64,000 nt of DNA from SPCO01 sp964427285 (GTDB lineage: Bacteria; Chloroflexota; Limnocylindria; Limnocylindrales; CSP1-4), in NCBI GenBank assembly GCA_964427285.1, contig CAYRTS010000007.1:1-64000 (forward strand). Direction: 5' to 3'. The number at the start of each line of letters is the position of its first letter. Position 1 is the first letter of the stretch. Below the pieces are notes generated by a model. The model worked only from the letters and a program-made list of their open reading frames with translations. It was not told the DNA's origin and did no database searches. Positions 41,461-49,819 of the stretch are shown one piece after another. Both the position numbers and the translations under genes were made by a program.

Positions 41461-42185
41461 AGCGGCCCCGAGATCCCGCCGTCCTTGCGGATCCGCCAGA
41501 AATGCACGGCCAGAAAGACCGCGGCAATCAATGGCAGGAACACGACGTGTCCGACGTAGAAGCGCAGCAGGGTGTTCTGGGCCACTTCAAGACCACCCAG
41601 CAGGACCCGCGAGACCGGAGTGTTGAGCAGCGGCGCGTAGCCGCCCATGTTCGTCCCGATCGTGATCGCCCAGAAGGCGATCTGGTCCCACGGCAGCAGG
41701 TAGCCGGTGAAGCTCAGCATGATGGTCAGGAACAGCAGCACCACCCCGACCACCCAGTTGAACTCGCGCGGTGGCTTGTAGGCCCCGTGGTAGAACACCC
41801 GCATCATGTGCAGGAAGACGAAGAAGACCATCAGGTGGGCCGCCCAGCGGTGGATGTTCCGGCTCAACAGGCCAAAGGTGACCTCGCGCTGGATCTCCAG
41901 GATGTTCGAATACGCCAGAGTGGCACTGGGCACGTAGAAGAACATCAGGTAGACCCCGGTCACCGTCAGCACCAGGAACAGGAAGAACGACAGCCCACCC
42001 AGGCAGAAGGTGTAGGCGAACTTGACCGCGTGCTGGCGGACCCGCACCGGATGGATGTGCAGGAACACGTTGTTCATGACCGCGTACGCCCGCGAGCGCT
42101 CGTCGCGCGGGTAGGGCTGGCGGAAGAGCGAGCGCCAGACGACGCTGCGGCGGATGCTCTGGTCCACCCGCTCCAGGAAACTCAC
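41457..42185 (-). CDS. Cytochrome b N-terminal subunit (PetB-like)
   Basis: 242 residues with four helices. Haem ligands are the His pair in RWAAHLMVFFVFLHMMRVF and the pair in FYVGHVVFLPLIAAVFLAVH. The PWDQIAFWA loop contains the Qo-site residues. The GTG at 42185 overlaps the stop of the preceding FAD/Fe-S gene by four bases. With the following subunit it forms a split cytochrome b that oxidises quinol. Confidence 0.95.
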   Translation of the reverse strand: MSFLERVDQSIRRSVVWRSLFRQPYPRDERSRAYAVMNNVFLHIHPVRVRQHAVKFAYTFCLGGLSFFLFLVLTVTGVYLMFFYVPSATLAYSNILEIQREVTFGLLSRNIHRWAAHLMVFFVFLHMMRVFYHGAYKPPREFNWVVGVVLLFLTIMLSFTGYLLPWDQIAFWAITIGTNMGGYAPLLNTPVSRVLLGGLEVAQNTLLRFYVGHVVFLPLIAAVFLAVHFWRIRKDGGISGPL

Positions 42186-44017
42186 CGGGATCCTCCTGCC
42201 ACGCCCGGGGTTCCGGCCAGTTGCGCGTCCCGGTACGACTCCTTGTAGAGCCGCCCGTCGGTTGAGATCTCCTGGAGCTCGAACCGCTCCATCGTAATGG
42301 CGTCGAACGGGCAACGCTTGACGCACAGCGCACACCGGATGCAGCGCTCCTCGTCGAGAATCATCGCGCCGCCCTGGTCCCAGCCATATGCCTCGCTGAG
42401 TTCCGGCAACAGGCCCTCGGACTTGAGCTGGTTGATGTCGACCATGTGGATGACGCCCTCGGGGCAGACGTCCGCACAGGCGCCACAGAGCACGCAGCGG
42501 AACGGATCGAACCAGATGTTGTAGTTGCACATGAGGCAACGGGTTGACTCGGCGACCGCACCGGTGGCGTCGTAGCCAAGCTCAACGGGCGTATTGAAGT
42601 TGATGACCGGCTCCGTCGAGGGCATCCGCGCGGACAGCGCGACCATCGGGATGTGCTGGCGCGGCAGGACGTCGTAGAACTCCGGCATGTCGTGACGCCA
42701 TGAGCTGGTGATCTTGACGTTGGCCGCGACCGTGACGTCGGTTCGCCCGGACAGGTACCGATCGATGGCATAGGCGCACTTCTTGCCGTGGCCGGCGGCC
42801 TCGATCAGCGTGGTTGGGCCGGTGACGAAGTCGCCGCAGGCGAAGACGCCCCTCACGTTCGACGCGTACGTAGCCGGGTCAACCTTGACCCGTCCGCGAT
42901 TGATCTCGAAGTTGGCCTCGACCGGCAGGAAAGTCAGGTCCGCGGCCTGGGAGACGGCCGGAATGACCGTGCGCGCGGGGATCACGAACTCTGACCCCTC
43001 GATCGGAACGGGCGAGCGTCGCCCGGATGCGTCCGGCTCCCCGAGCCGGTTGCGGATGAATCGGACGCCGCTGACCGCCCCGTCTTCGCCGAGGATCTCG
43101 ATCGGGCTGGCGAGGAACTCCATGCGGACCCCCTCGCGCTCTGTCTCGCCGAGCTCCTCCTCGTCGACCACCAGTTCAGAGCGGGTCCGCCGGTACACGA
43201 TCGAGACCCGATCCGCGCCGTGGCGCAGGCTGGTCCGCGAGCAGTCCATGGCCGTATAGCCGCCACCGATCACGACGACGTCCGTCCCGACCTCGAGCGG
43301 CTGGCCCAGGTTGGCCTTCTTCATGAAGTCGACGCCGTAGTCGACGCCATCGAGATCCGCCCCGGGGATGTCCAGGCCGACGGCATCCATCGCCCCGGCC
43401 GTGATCGCGACCGAGTCAAAGTCCCGCTGGAGCTGCTCGAAGGTGATGTCCACGCCGATGGTGGTGTCGTAGACGAACCTGACCCCGAGACGCTCGATCA
43501 GCCGGACGTCCATTTCGATGGCTTCGCGCGGGAGGCGGAAGGCCGGAACCCCGATGAGCATCGTGCCTCCCGCAAAGGGCAGGCTGTCGAAGACGGTGAC
43601 GCCGTAGCCCTTGACGGCCAGCTCCCGAGCGACGGCCATGCCCGCCGGACCGGCCCCCACCACGGCGACGCGCTCCGCCCGCGGGGTGATCTGGGGCATG
43701 ACATCGGGGATGCCGGAGGCTTCGTGCCACTCGACCAGGAAGCGCTTCATCGCCCGGATCGCAAGGGGGCGATCGATATCTCCACGCCGGCAGGCTCGCT
43801 CGCATGGCGCCGAACAGACGTACGAGCACATCGCGGCGACCGGATTCGGCTCGCGCGAGAGGAGATACCCCTCCTCAAAGCGGCCCTCCGCAGCGAGGTT
43901 CAGATACCCGCGGCAGTTCGTCCCGACCGGGCAGGCTTCCTGGCACTCGATGTTGCATTGGAGCCAGGAGGCGTCCACGGGCTGGACGAGGAATTCCCTG
44001 GGTGTTTCGATGGCCAA
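42182..44017 (-). CDS. FAD/Fe-S oxidoreductase, GltD-like with C-terminal 2x[4Fe-4S] ferredoxin domain
   Basis: 611 residues from a TTG at 44017. The N-terminus has Cys21, 25, 29 and 35 and a second set CSYVCSAPCERAC, the Fe-S domain of glutamate synthase small subunits. Then come an FAD fold (VAVVGAGPAGMAVAREL) and an NAD(P) fold (VVVIGGGYTAMDCSRTSL), closing with GVFACGDFVTGPTTLIEAAGHG. Unlike GltD, it continues into a ferredoxin domain with CVLCGACADVCPEG and CIRCALCVKRCPFDA. It heads the bc operon and overlaps cytochrome b by four bases. An electron path from NAD(P)H, or from reduced ferredoxin, into the quinone/bc system is the natural reading but is inferred. Confidence 0.9.
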   Translation of the reverse strand: MAIETPREFLVQPVDASWLQCNIECQEACPVGTNCRGYLNLAAEGRFEEGYLLSREPNPVAAMCSYVCSAPCERACRRGDIDRPLAIRAMKRFLVEWHEASGIPDVMPQITPRAERVAVVGAGPAGMAVARELAVKGYGVTVFDSLPFAGGTMLIGVPAFRLPREAIEMDVRLIERLGVRFVYDTTIGVDITFEQLQRDFDSVAITAGAMDAVGLDIPGADLDGVDYGVDFMKKANLGQPLEVGTDVVVIGGGYTAMDCSRTSLRHGADRVSIVYRRTRSELVVDEEELGETEREGVRMEFLASPIEILGEDGAVSGVRFIRNRLGEPDASGRRSPVPIEGSEFVIPARTVIPAVSQAADLTFLPVEANFEINRGRVKVDPATYASNVRGVFACGDFVTGPTTLIEAAGHGKKCAYAIDRYLSGRTDVTVAANVKITSSWRHDMPEFYDVLPRQHIPMVALSARMPSTEPVINFNTPVELGYDATGAVAESTRCLMCNYNIWFDPFRCVLCGACADVCPEGVIHMVDINQLKSEGLLPELSEAYGWDQGGAMILDEERCIRCALCVKRCPFDAITMERFELQEISTDGRLYKESYRDAQLAGTPGVAGGSR

Positions 44018-44184
44018 GCGGGCGTGCCTTTCCCGGTTAACGGTGCTGGGCGCGGTCGGAACTGAACAACTGGCCCCGACGGGCGGAATCTACCATCCGC
44101 TCCGACCGTCATGCAGGATCGCGGGCGCAGGTTGACGTTCCCGCCGCTCGCAGCTACGCTGCCGGGCGGGAGACGCCTCGTACC

Positions 44185-45927
44185 GTGGAGACGGAACCGG
44201 GAGATGCGGGCAGCGTGACGGTCACCGAATTCGTATTCCTGGCCCTGGGGCTGGTCCTCGGCGTGGCCAGCGGCGCGGCCCTCATCGAGGTGATTCGAGC
44301 GCGTCCACCAGCACGCCGCGAGGTGCGCCTGACCGTCTCGCAGGACGCAATCCCGCGACGTCGGGCCACAACCCTGGCCGACGATGCCTTCGTGACGAGC
44401 GGTCCGGAGCCGGCTCGCGGCGGACCCGCCGACCGGCGCGAGTTGACCGGTCCGGCCCCGCTTGGAGAGCCGGATCGTCGAACGAGCGTTCTGGCAGGTG
44501 GACTTCCAGAACCTTTGGGGGACGCGGGCAGGATCGCGGCATCGGGGCCGCGGATCGGCGTGGCGATCTCCGGCGGGAGGGACCCGATACTCGGTGCGCT
44601 GCAGGCCGCCGGTCGAGCGGGCCCCGCGGATGACGCCCCGGGTCGCGGCGCCGTTGCGGATGACGCTGCCGGCGCGGCAGCTTCCGCACCACGAATTCCA
44701 GGATTGACCGCGGTTGGACTGCTTGACCCGACGTCCGGCCGCGACGGTTCGGCCATTCCTGCCGACGCTGCAGTTGACGCCGGGAATGGGCTGGACCTGC
44801 CGGCATCGGGGCTGTGTGCTGCGGAGCGCCGGGTTGCCGCTGAACGGTGTGAGCTGTCGGCCCGCGCCCAGACAGGGGCCGTGGCGGCCGCCGATGCCCT
44901 CCGGCAGGCTCAGCGCGCCTACGACGCGCACACGGCACGGGGGGCCGCCGCCAGCGCAGCCTCCGACCCGCGGGAGGTCCGGCGCGAGAAGGAGACGGCC
45001 CAGGAGACATTTCGCCTCCAGAGCCAGGCCGCGCGCTCGACCGGTGCCGTCGAGGAAGCGGCCAGAACGTGGCTGCACACCATCAATCAAATCAACCGTG
45101 AGGCGGCGGCCGCCAGCCTGACAGCGGACCCCGCCCGCGAAGCTGCCGCCGTAATCGGCACTACCCTCGAGCGCCTCGGACGCCAGGCGGACGCGGCCCG
45201 GGTAGGGGCCGAGATCGCAGTGGCCGCCTGCATGGCGGCGAAGACGGCGGTCGCTGAATGCGATGAGCGCGCGGCGACGGGAATGGCCGTGTCGACGGCC
45301 ACGCTCCCGCGGCCCGGCGTCGCGACTCCTTCGGCTGAGCCGGACGATGACAACCTTGGTGCTGCCCTCGCGGGTGGCGTCGAACCACGCATCTTCCGCC
45401 TGCTGCGCGGCGACGACGTCGCGCTGCAAGCCATGGTGGCCGGTCTTGCCGGAGATGACGTCGACGGCCAGGCTCGCTGGCGGGTCGCGTTGGCCGGCCT
45501 GCGTGACGCGATCGTCGCCGACGCACTCGACCACGCCTTCCTTGGGTTTCCGTTCGAGCACCGCTTCTGGGGTTTGAACACCCAGCAGCAGAACCGCGAA
45601 ATCGTCGGCGCGCTCGGATCTCTCGGGTACCGAACGGACGGCGCCGGCGGCTGGCTCGACGACCGACGACCGGCCCAGCTTGACCTGTCGCGGGCGCTCA
45701 GCTACGCGGGCCTGGACCCCGTTCGCGTCCGCCATTGGCCGGATCCACGCGAGGTGACGGAACTGTTCAGCGCGGTGACCATCGCGGCCGACGAATACGT
45801 GGCCGGTGCAGCCGGCGACCTGACGCTGGCGGAAATGGTCGACATGCTCGGTCGACGCGCCGACGGCCTCGTTGACCTGTGGAACGAATGGGGTCGCATT
45901 CGGCCATTGCTGCTCGAGGAAGCCTGA
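44185..45927 (+). CDS. Large Ala-rich membrane-anchored protein, unknown function
   Basis: 580 residues from GTG 44185. A single helix near the N-terminus (about 14-36, EFVFLALGLVLGVASGAALIEVI) is followed by a disordered Gly/Pro/Asp stretch (50-190). Next is an Ala-rich helical region with coiled-coil character and paired Cys (about 210-370). A folded C-terminal domain (about 395-580) contains HAFLGFPFEHRFWGLNTQQQNREIV and ends WNEWGRIRPLLLEEA. I do not recognise it. It is divergent from the bc operon across 167 bp. Confidence 0.7.
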   Translation: METEPGDAGSVTVTEFVFLALGLVLGVASGAALIEVIRARPPARREVRLTVSQDAIPRRRATTLADDAFVTSGPEPARGGPADRRELTGPAPLGEPDRRTSVLAGGLPEPLGDAGRIAASGPRIGVAISGGRDPILGALQAAGRAGPADDAPGRGAVADDAAGAAASAPRIPGLTAVGLLDPTSGRDGSAIPADAAVDAGNGLDLPASGLCAAERRVAAERCELSARAQTGAVAAADALRQAQRAYDAHTARGAAASAASDPREVRREKETAQETFRLQSQAARSTGAVEEAARTWLHTINQINREAAAASLTADPAREAAAVIGTTLERLGRQADAARVGAEIAVAACMAAKTAVAECDERAATGMAVSTATLPRPGVATPSAEPDDDNLGAALAGGVEPRIFRLLRGDDVALQAMVAGLAGDDVDGQARWRVALAGLRDAIVADALDHAFLGFPFEHRFWGLNTQQQNREIVGALGSLGYRTDGAGGWLDDRRPAQLDLSRALSYAGLDPVRVRHWPDPREVTELFSAVTIAADEYVAGAAGDLTLAEMVDMLGRRADGLVDLWNEWGRIRPLLLEEA

Positions 45928-45969
45928 CCGCTCAACGAAGGGTGGCGTCCGCTGGCGCTGACGACGGGC

Positions 45970-46761
45970 TCAGCCTGGTCCTTCATCCTCGTCGTCATCG
46001 ATTGTGACCAAACGGAGCGCCTCGGCGGCTGAAGCGCCGATCACCGAGCCTTCCTCCGCAGCCCAGGCCCGGATCCGCTCCGAGAGGTTCGCCGGGTCCT
46101 TGATCTGGGATGCGTGAGCCTCGAGCGCGCGGATCTTGCGTTCCAGGGTGGCGGACACGTCCACGTGCACGTTGCTTCGCTCCGACCAGAACAGGTAGAG
46201 CCGGCGCACCTTGTGGGGAGCCAGGCCACCGCGCGCCAGGTTCGGAAAGGCCATCGGGTTTCGGGCGGCCGGATACACCGCGTCGACAGCAGCGAACCCC
46301 GATGCTCGGTGGTCCGTGTGATTGATCCCGCCGTCAGGGTGGAACAGCGTTTCGGGATCGGTGGCCAGGACGGCGTCCGGACGGAAGGTCCGGATCTCAC
46401 GAACGAGCAGTTCGCGCAGGGCCAACTCGTTGGCCAGTGCACCGTCCGGCTGGTGCAGAAAGGTCACGCCGGCATACCCGACGATTGACGCCGCGGCCCG
46501 TTGCTCAGCTTCGCGCAGCGCCGCGAGCACCAGTGGATCCGCGTCGGCCTCATCGCCGCCCTGGTCACCGCTCGTGCAGCACACCAGCCAACCCTGCGAA
46601 CCTTCGTCGATCCAGCGCGCGGCCGTCGCCGCCGGACCGAACTCCGCGTCGTCTGGATGGGCCGCGATGACCATGAAGCGGGCCGGCCGCCAGCGGTGGT
46701 CCGCGGGCGCGGGGACAGGCGCAGCTGCGGGTGGCTCGCCGGACCCCGTCGATGACGTCAT
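45970..46761 (-). CDS. PIG-L family deacetylase
   Basis: 263 residues. The zinc site is MVIAAHPDDAEFG (about 30-42), with the second ligand in INHTDHRASG (about 147-156). Family members remove acetyl groups from N-acetylglucosamine conjugates such as mycothiol or bacillithiol precursors. The substrate here is unknown. An Ala/Pro-rich leader precedes the domain. It lies on its own promoter after a strong hairpin. Confidence 0.92.
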   Translation of the reverse strand: MTSSTGSGEPPAAAPVPAPADHRWRPARFMVIAAHPDDAEFGPAATAARWIDEGSQGWLVCCTSGDQGGDEADADPLVLAALREAEQRAAASIVGYAGVTFLHQPDGALANELALRELLVREIRTFRPDAVLATDPETLFHPDGGINHTDHRASGFAAVDAVYPAARNPMAFPNLARGGLAPHKVRRLYLFWSERSNVHVDVSATLERKIRALEAHASQIKDPANLSERIRAWAAEEGSVIGASAAEALRLVTIDDDEDEGPG

Positions 46762-46826
46762 CGACGCGGGCGGGGGGGCCGAATGGCGTATTGCGCCGCC
46801 CGTGTCTCGGCACTACCCTTCCGGCC

Positions 46827-46862
46827 GAGGCTTCGCTCGTCTCCCCCCACGAGCGAGGCCTC
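46827..46862 (-). terminator. Strong hairpin after the peroxiredoxin gene
   Basis: GAGGCTTCGCTCGT (46827-46840) pairs with 46849-46862 at 13 of 14 positions around an 8-base loop. It starts 15 bp beyond the peroxiredoxin stop in the direction of transcription and 65 bp before the PIG-L start, a typical place for an intrinsic terminator. No T-run follows. Confidence 0.65.
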
Positions 46863-46876
46863 CTGATCTGTGCAGA

Positions 46877-47359
46877 TCACCCGGGAAGGGCCGCCAGTTC
46901 GTCGATCGCGGCGAGGACTTCCTGGGCGTGGCCCTCCGGCTTGACCTTTGGCCAGACCCTGGCAATGCGCCCATCCGGCGCGATCAGGAACGTGGTCCGC
47001 GCGGTGCCCCAGTAGGTCTTGCCGTAGTTCTCCTTCTCCACCCACGACCCGTACGCCTCGGCGACCTGGTGCTGCTCGTCAGCGAGCAGTGGGAATGGCA
47101 GCGTGAACTTGTCTCGAAATGCTCGCTTGCTGGTTGCGCCCTGCGGACTGACCCCCCATACGTCCGCGTGTCGCCCGCTGATGGCCGCCATCTCGTCGCG
47201 GAACTCGCAGGCCTCGACGGTGCAGCCCGGGGTGTCGTCCTTTGGGTAGAAGTAGAGGACGGTCCAGCGCCCATGCTGATCGGCAAGGCGGTGGATGACT
47301 CCGGCGTCATCGGGAAGGGCGACCTCGGGAGCTGGATCGCCAACGGCAGGCAGGCTCAT
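46877..47359 (-). CDS. bcp: Peroxiredoxin, Bcp/PrxQ type
   Basis: 160 residues. The peroxidatic Cys lies in the motif TPGCTVEACEFRD (about 43-55), and the Cys five residues later is the resolving Cys typical of PrxQ. The thioredoxin-fold segment VLYFYPKDD precedes it. It reduces hydroperoxides using thioredoxin. The ATG overlaps the thiamine pyrophosphokinase stop by four bases, so the two are co-translated. Confidence 0.94.
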   Translation of the reverse strand: MSLPAVGDPAPEVALPDDAGVIHRLADQHGRWTVLYFYPKDDTPGCTVEACEFRDEMAAISGRHADVWGVSPQGATSKRAFRDKFTLPFPLLADEQHQVAEAYGSWVEKENYGKTYWGTARTTFLIAPDGRIARVWPKVKPEGHAQEVLAAIDELAALPG

Positions 47360-48042
47360 GACGGAAGACTAGCAGGGGATTCCACGATCAGCAGCAGGCC
47401 GCCGGTCACCGTGACGGTCGCATCCGACGCGGTCCGTACGTTGGACAGACCCCGTGCCGGACCCACCGGCAGCGGCTCGTCATTGAGCGGGTAGGCAAGC
47501 CCCGTGGTCGTGACGCCGACGACGCCCGGGCCTTGTGGCAGCAGCGAGACCAGGTCGCCAGCCCGCCCCGCGAGCGACCGCAGAACCGGTGCCCCGTCTG
47601 GTCCCGGTGCGCGCACCAGCGTGGTCCTCGATCGAGCATCGATCAGGCAGGCGGTCCTTCCATGCAGCTCCTCCATCGCAAGGAGGCCAAGATTCGCAAG
47701 CCCGTGATCAATCCGGGGTCCGCCGAGCCCTCCGACGATGATCACGCCGCCGACGCCCCGTTGGATGGCCGCCCGAACTGCCAGCTCCGTGTCCGATTCG
47801 TCCTTGGCGGGACTGGCCCGCTCCATTGGGATGCCGGCTGCCGCCAGGGCGGCCAGCGCCTCCGGTTCGAGCGAATCACCGTCACCCACCCACAGGTCGA
47901 GGATGACCTCGAGGCCATTTGCGTGCCGGGCTCCGCCATCGGCGGCAATCACCAGGCCGACCCGGGCATCCCAGCCGGGCCACGCTCGATCCAGCTCGGC
48001 GCGCGTGGGAGCCTCGCCGTCGGCCAGGATGAGCGCGTCCAT
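47356..48042 (-). CDS. thiN: Thiamine pyrophosphokinase
   Basis: 228 residues. The catalytic domain has LVIAADGGARHANGL (about 30-44), DLWVGDGDSL (about 49-58) and KDESDTELAVRAAI (about 79-92), the Asp-rich ATP/Mg site. GGLGGPRIDHGLANL precedes the thiamine-binding C-terminal beta domain. It converts thiamine and ATP to thiamine diphosphate. It leads a two-gene operon with bcp. No TPP riboswitch was seen upstream. Confidence 0.92.
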   Translation of the reverse strand: MDALILADGEAPTRAELDRAWPGWDARVGLVIAADGGARHANGLEVILDLWVGDGDSLEPEALAALAAAGIPMERASPAKDESDTELAVRAAIQRGVGGVIIVGGLGGPRIDHGLANLGLLAMEELHGRTACLIDARSRTTLVRAPGPDGAPVLRSLAGRAGDLVSLLPQGPGVVGVTTTGLAYPLNDEPLPVGPARGLSNVRTASDATVTVTGGLLLIVESPASLPS

Positions 48043-48116
48043 CCGTGGATGCTAGCCGTGATTCATGCGGACGTTCTTGACGCCCGCGGGACGGGTCGGA
48101 GTCGTGGACGTTTCCC

Positions 48117-48297
48117 CATAACCGCGCCGGCAGACTGGTGCGAAGCGCAGACTGGGTGGTCTTGCCCGGAATCGGGCGGGGCAGGCCAAAATCGGCACGC
48201 GAAGCCCGGAATCGGGACGAACCTGAGCGTGGGTCCAAGCTGCTGGCCCCGAACGGCCGGCTAGTGTCCTACGTACCAGTCTGTGGGGGCGGTTATG
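48117..48297 (-). mobile_element. MITE-like element, copy 1
   Basis: A 181-bp non-coding element bounded by 26-bp imperfect terminal inverted repeats, CATAACCGC...GACTGGTGCG at the left and its counterpart ending GCGGTTATG at the right, about 22 of 26 matching. Inside, on this strand, lie CCACGCTCAGGT and two copies of CCCGATTCCGGG (at 48205-48216 and 48165-48176). A second copy with the same ends and the same inner motifs in the same order lies inverted at 53277-53437. It encodes no protein. No clear target-site duplication could be defined. It sits in the 376-bp space between divergent thiN and the YbaK-like gene; the rest of that space shows nothing else. Confidence 0.72.
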
Positions 48298-48418
48298 CGC
48301 CTGGGATGAACCTTGCCTGGCCTCAACAACGCGGCTGGGCGTCACGACCAGCCGCCGGTCTGGCGCCCAGGCTCCGGCGCCCGGGCTCCGGCGCCGGGGC
48401 CGATGCTAGACTCCAGCC

Positions 48419-48985
48419 GTGCCCGACCCGAGCATCCACCCCTCGATCCAGCGCGTCCTCGACGCCGCCGCCAGAAAGGGCGTCACACTCGAGATCACCC
48501 GGTTTGAAGAGTCGACCCACACCGCCGTCGAAGCGGCCGCCGCCGTTGGCGCGGAACTCGGGCAGATCGTCAAGTCGCTGGTCTTCGTGGTCCCGACGGA
48601 CGCAGGTCCCGAGCCGCTGTTGTGCCTGGTCTCCGGGCCGAATCGGGTGGACCTCGCTCGCCTCGCCGCGGTCGCGGGTGCGCCGGAGGTTCGCCGGGCA
48701 ACGGCCCGTGAAGCGCATGACCTGACCGGATTTTCGATCGGCGGCATTCCGCCGATCGGCCATGTTCGACCCGTGCGGGTGATCATGGATCCGGATCTGG
48801 GCCGCTTTCCAATCGTCTGGGCGGCGGCCGGGCTGCCGACGGCCGTCTTTCCGGTTCCGCCGGGCACGTTGCGCGTCCTCGCCAATGCGACGGTGGCACC
48901 CATCACCGAGGAGCCGCCGCCCGGGGCGGAAGCCCTCGTCGCGACTGACGCCATCGGCGCGACCGCGTTGGGCGGGCACCCCTGA
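48419..48985 (+). CDS. YbaK/EbsC-like aminoacyl-tRNA deacylase domain protein
   Basis: 188 residues from GTG 48419. The YbaK fold is marked by VGAELGQIVKSLVFVV (about 40-55, with the conserved Lys), ARLAAVAGAPEVRRATAREAHDLTGFSIGGIPPIGH (about 80-115) and a late VFPVPPGTLRVL strand. Members hydrolyse mischarged tRNAs such as Cys-tRNAPro or Ala-tRNAPro. Which tRNA is edited here is not readable. The tail after about residue 160 is variable. Confidence 0.9.
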   Translation: MPDPSIHPSIQRVLDAAARKGVTLEITRFEESTHTAVEAAAAVGAELGQIVKSLVFVVPTDAGPEPLLCLVSGPNRVDLARLAAVAGAPEVRRATAREAHDLTGFSIGGIPPIGHVRPVRVIMDPDLGRFPIVWAAAGLPTAVFPVPPGTLRVLANATVAPITEEPPPGAEALVATDAIGATALGGHP

Positions 48986-49007
48986 GCTTTGGTGGGGCCG
49001 CAGTCCT

Positions 49008-49580
49008 GTGACCGCCGAACCAGGCAACAGCACGATCGCGTATCCCGGCGGGCTGCGCGCTCGATGGCGCTGGGGTGGCAGCGGATCGGGTCCCGCGGTC
49101 TTCGCCCTCTCGGAGGTCGGCGGGAACCTGGTCGACCTGGGGTCGCGCGTCGCCGCGGATCCCGAGCCACTGTGCCGCGCGGAACTCCGGCTTGAGGGTC
49201 CGCGCGGTGCGTGGAGCGCCAGGCTCGCGTCGGTGATCCACGATGAACCGCGGGCACTCCACTGGGATTCGGAAGGCCTGTTGGTCGTCGCCTACGGCTT
49301 TCATACGTTCGGGCTGGAAGTCGCCAGCGGCGACGCGCGCTGGGAGCACCGCTCGGCAACGCCGATCATCGCGCTGCTCGGTTCGCCGCGGCTGGCCCAC
49401 GTCATCGTGCAGGCGGAGCTCGAAACCTTCGCGATCGAGCCGGACGGCACCGTTGCCTGGCGGGTCGCACATTCGGACGTGGTCACCGCGGCGGAACTGG
49501 TCGGGGGTCGTGTCGTCCTGACCGGCTTCGGCGGCCAGGTCCTCGATCTTGACCCGGCTACGGGCCGCGCCGGCTCGTGA
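49008..49580 (+). CDS. Small beta-propeller-like protein, unknown function
   Basis: 190 residues from GTG 49008, 22 bases after the YbaK-like stop. It is made of beta-strand repeats such as GLLVVAYGFHTFGLEVASGDARWEH and LETFAIEPDGTVAWRV, which resemble PQQ-type propeller blades (a Trp ending each blade). It has too few blades for a full propeller and no signal peptide. Function unknown. Confidence 0.6.
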   Translation: MTAEPGNSTIAYPGGLRARWRWGGSGSGPAVFALSEVGGNLVDLGSRVAADPEPLCRAELRLEGPRGAWSARLASVIHDEPRALHWDSEGLLVVAYGFHTFGLEVASGDARWEHRSATPIIALLGSPRLAHVIVQAELETFAIEPDGTVAWRVAHSDVVTAAELVGGRVVLTGFGGQVLDLDPATGRAGS

Positions 49581-49599
49581 CGCACGCACCCGCGGGCGA

Positions 49600-49650
49600 T
49601 GTGGACAGACTGTGGATAACTCGAAGCTGAGGCCGATGATCCGTGGACAG
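49600..49650. promoter_or_regulatory. Cluster of DnaA-box-like sequences
   Basis: TGTGGATAA at 49611-49619 is a perfect match to the DnaA box TTATCCACA on the minus strand. It is flanked by the weaker TGTGGACAG (49600-49608) and CGTGGACAG (49642-49650). The 239-bp intergenic space has no dnaA or dnaN neighbour and no AT-rich unwinding region, so this is not an origin. It may be a DnaA-responsive or titration site, or chance. Confidence 0.25.
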
Positions 49651-49819
49651 CGGCGATTGACCGGGACGCAGCCGCCGGCCTACCGTTGCGATCAGCCCGG
49701 AGGGGCCAAGCGATACTAATGGCCGCGATCGCCTCAACGCCCATGTGTCCGTGCGGTTCCTTCGGGCCCTTCGATTCCCCTCGACGCCGCCGCGGGTCGG
49801 TGCGGCGCGTCTGACGCGT

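Noticed and set aside
42182..44017. The missing glutamate synthase small subunit
   Set aside because: It is GltD-like but carries an extra ferredoxin domain, lies 14 kb away and overlaps the cytochrome b gene, so it belongs to the bc operon.
48043..48418. TPP riboswitch upstream of thiamine pyrophosphokinase
   Set aside because: The THI-box core CUGAGA is absent; the structured sequence there is the MITE-like element, which recurs elsewhere.
49581..49819. Chromosome replication origin
   Set aside because: Only one perfect DnaA box, no AT-rich unwinding region, and no dnaA, dnaN or recF nearby.
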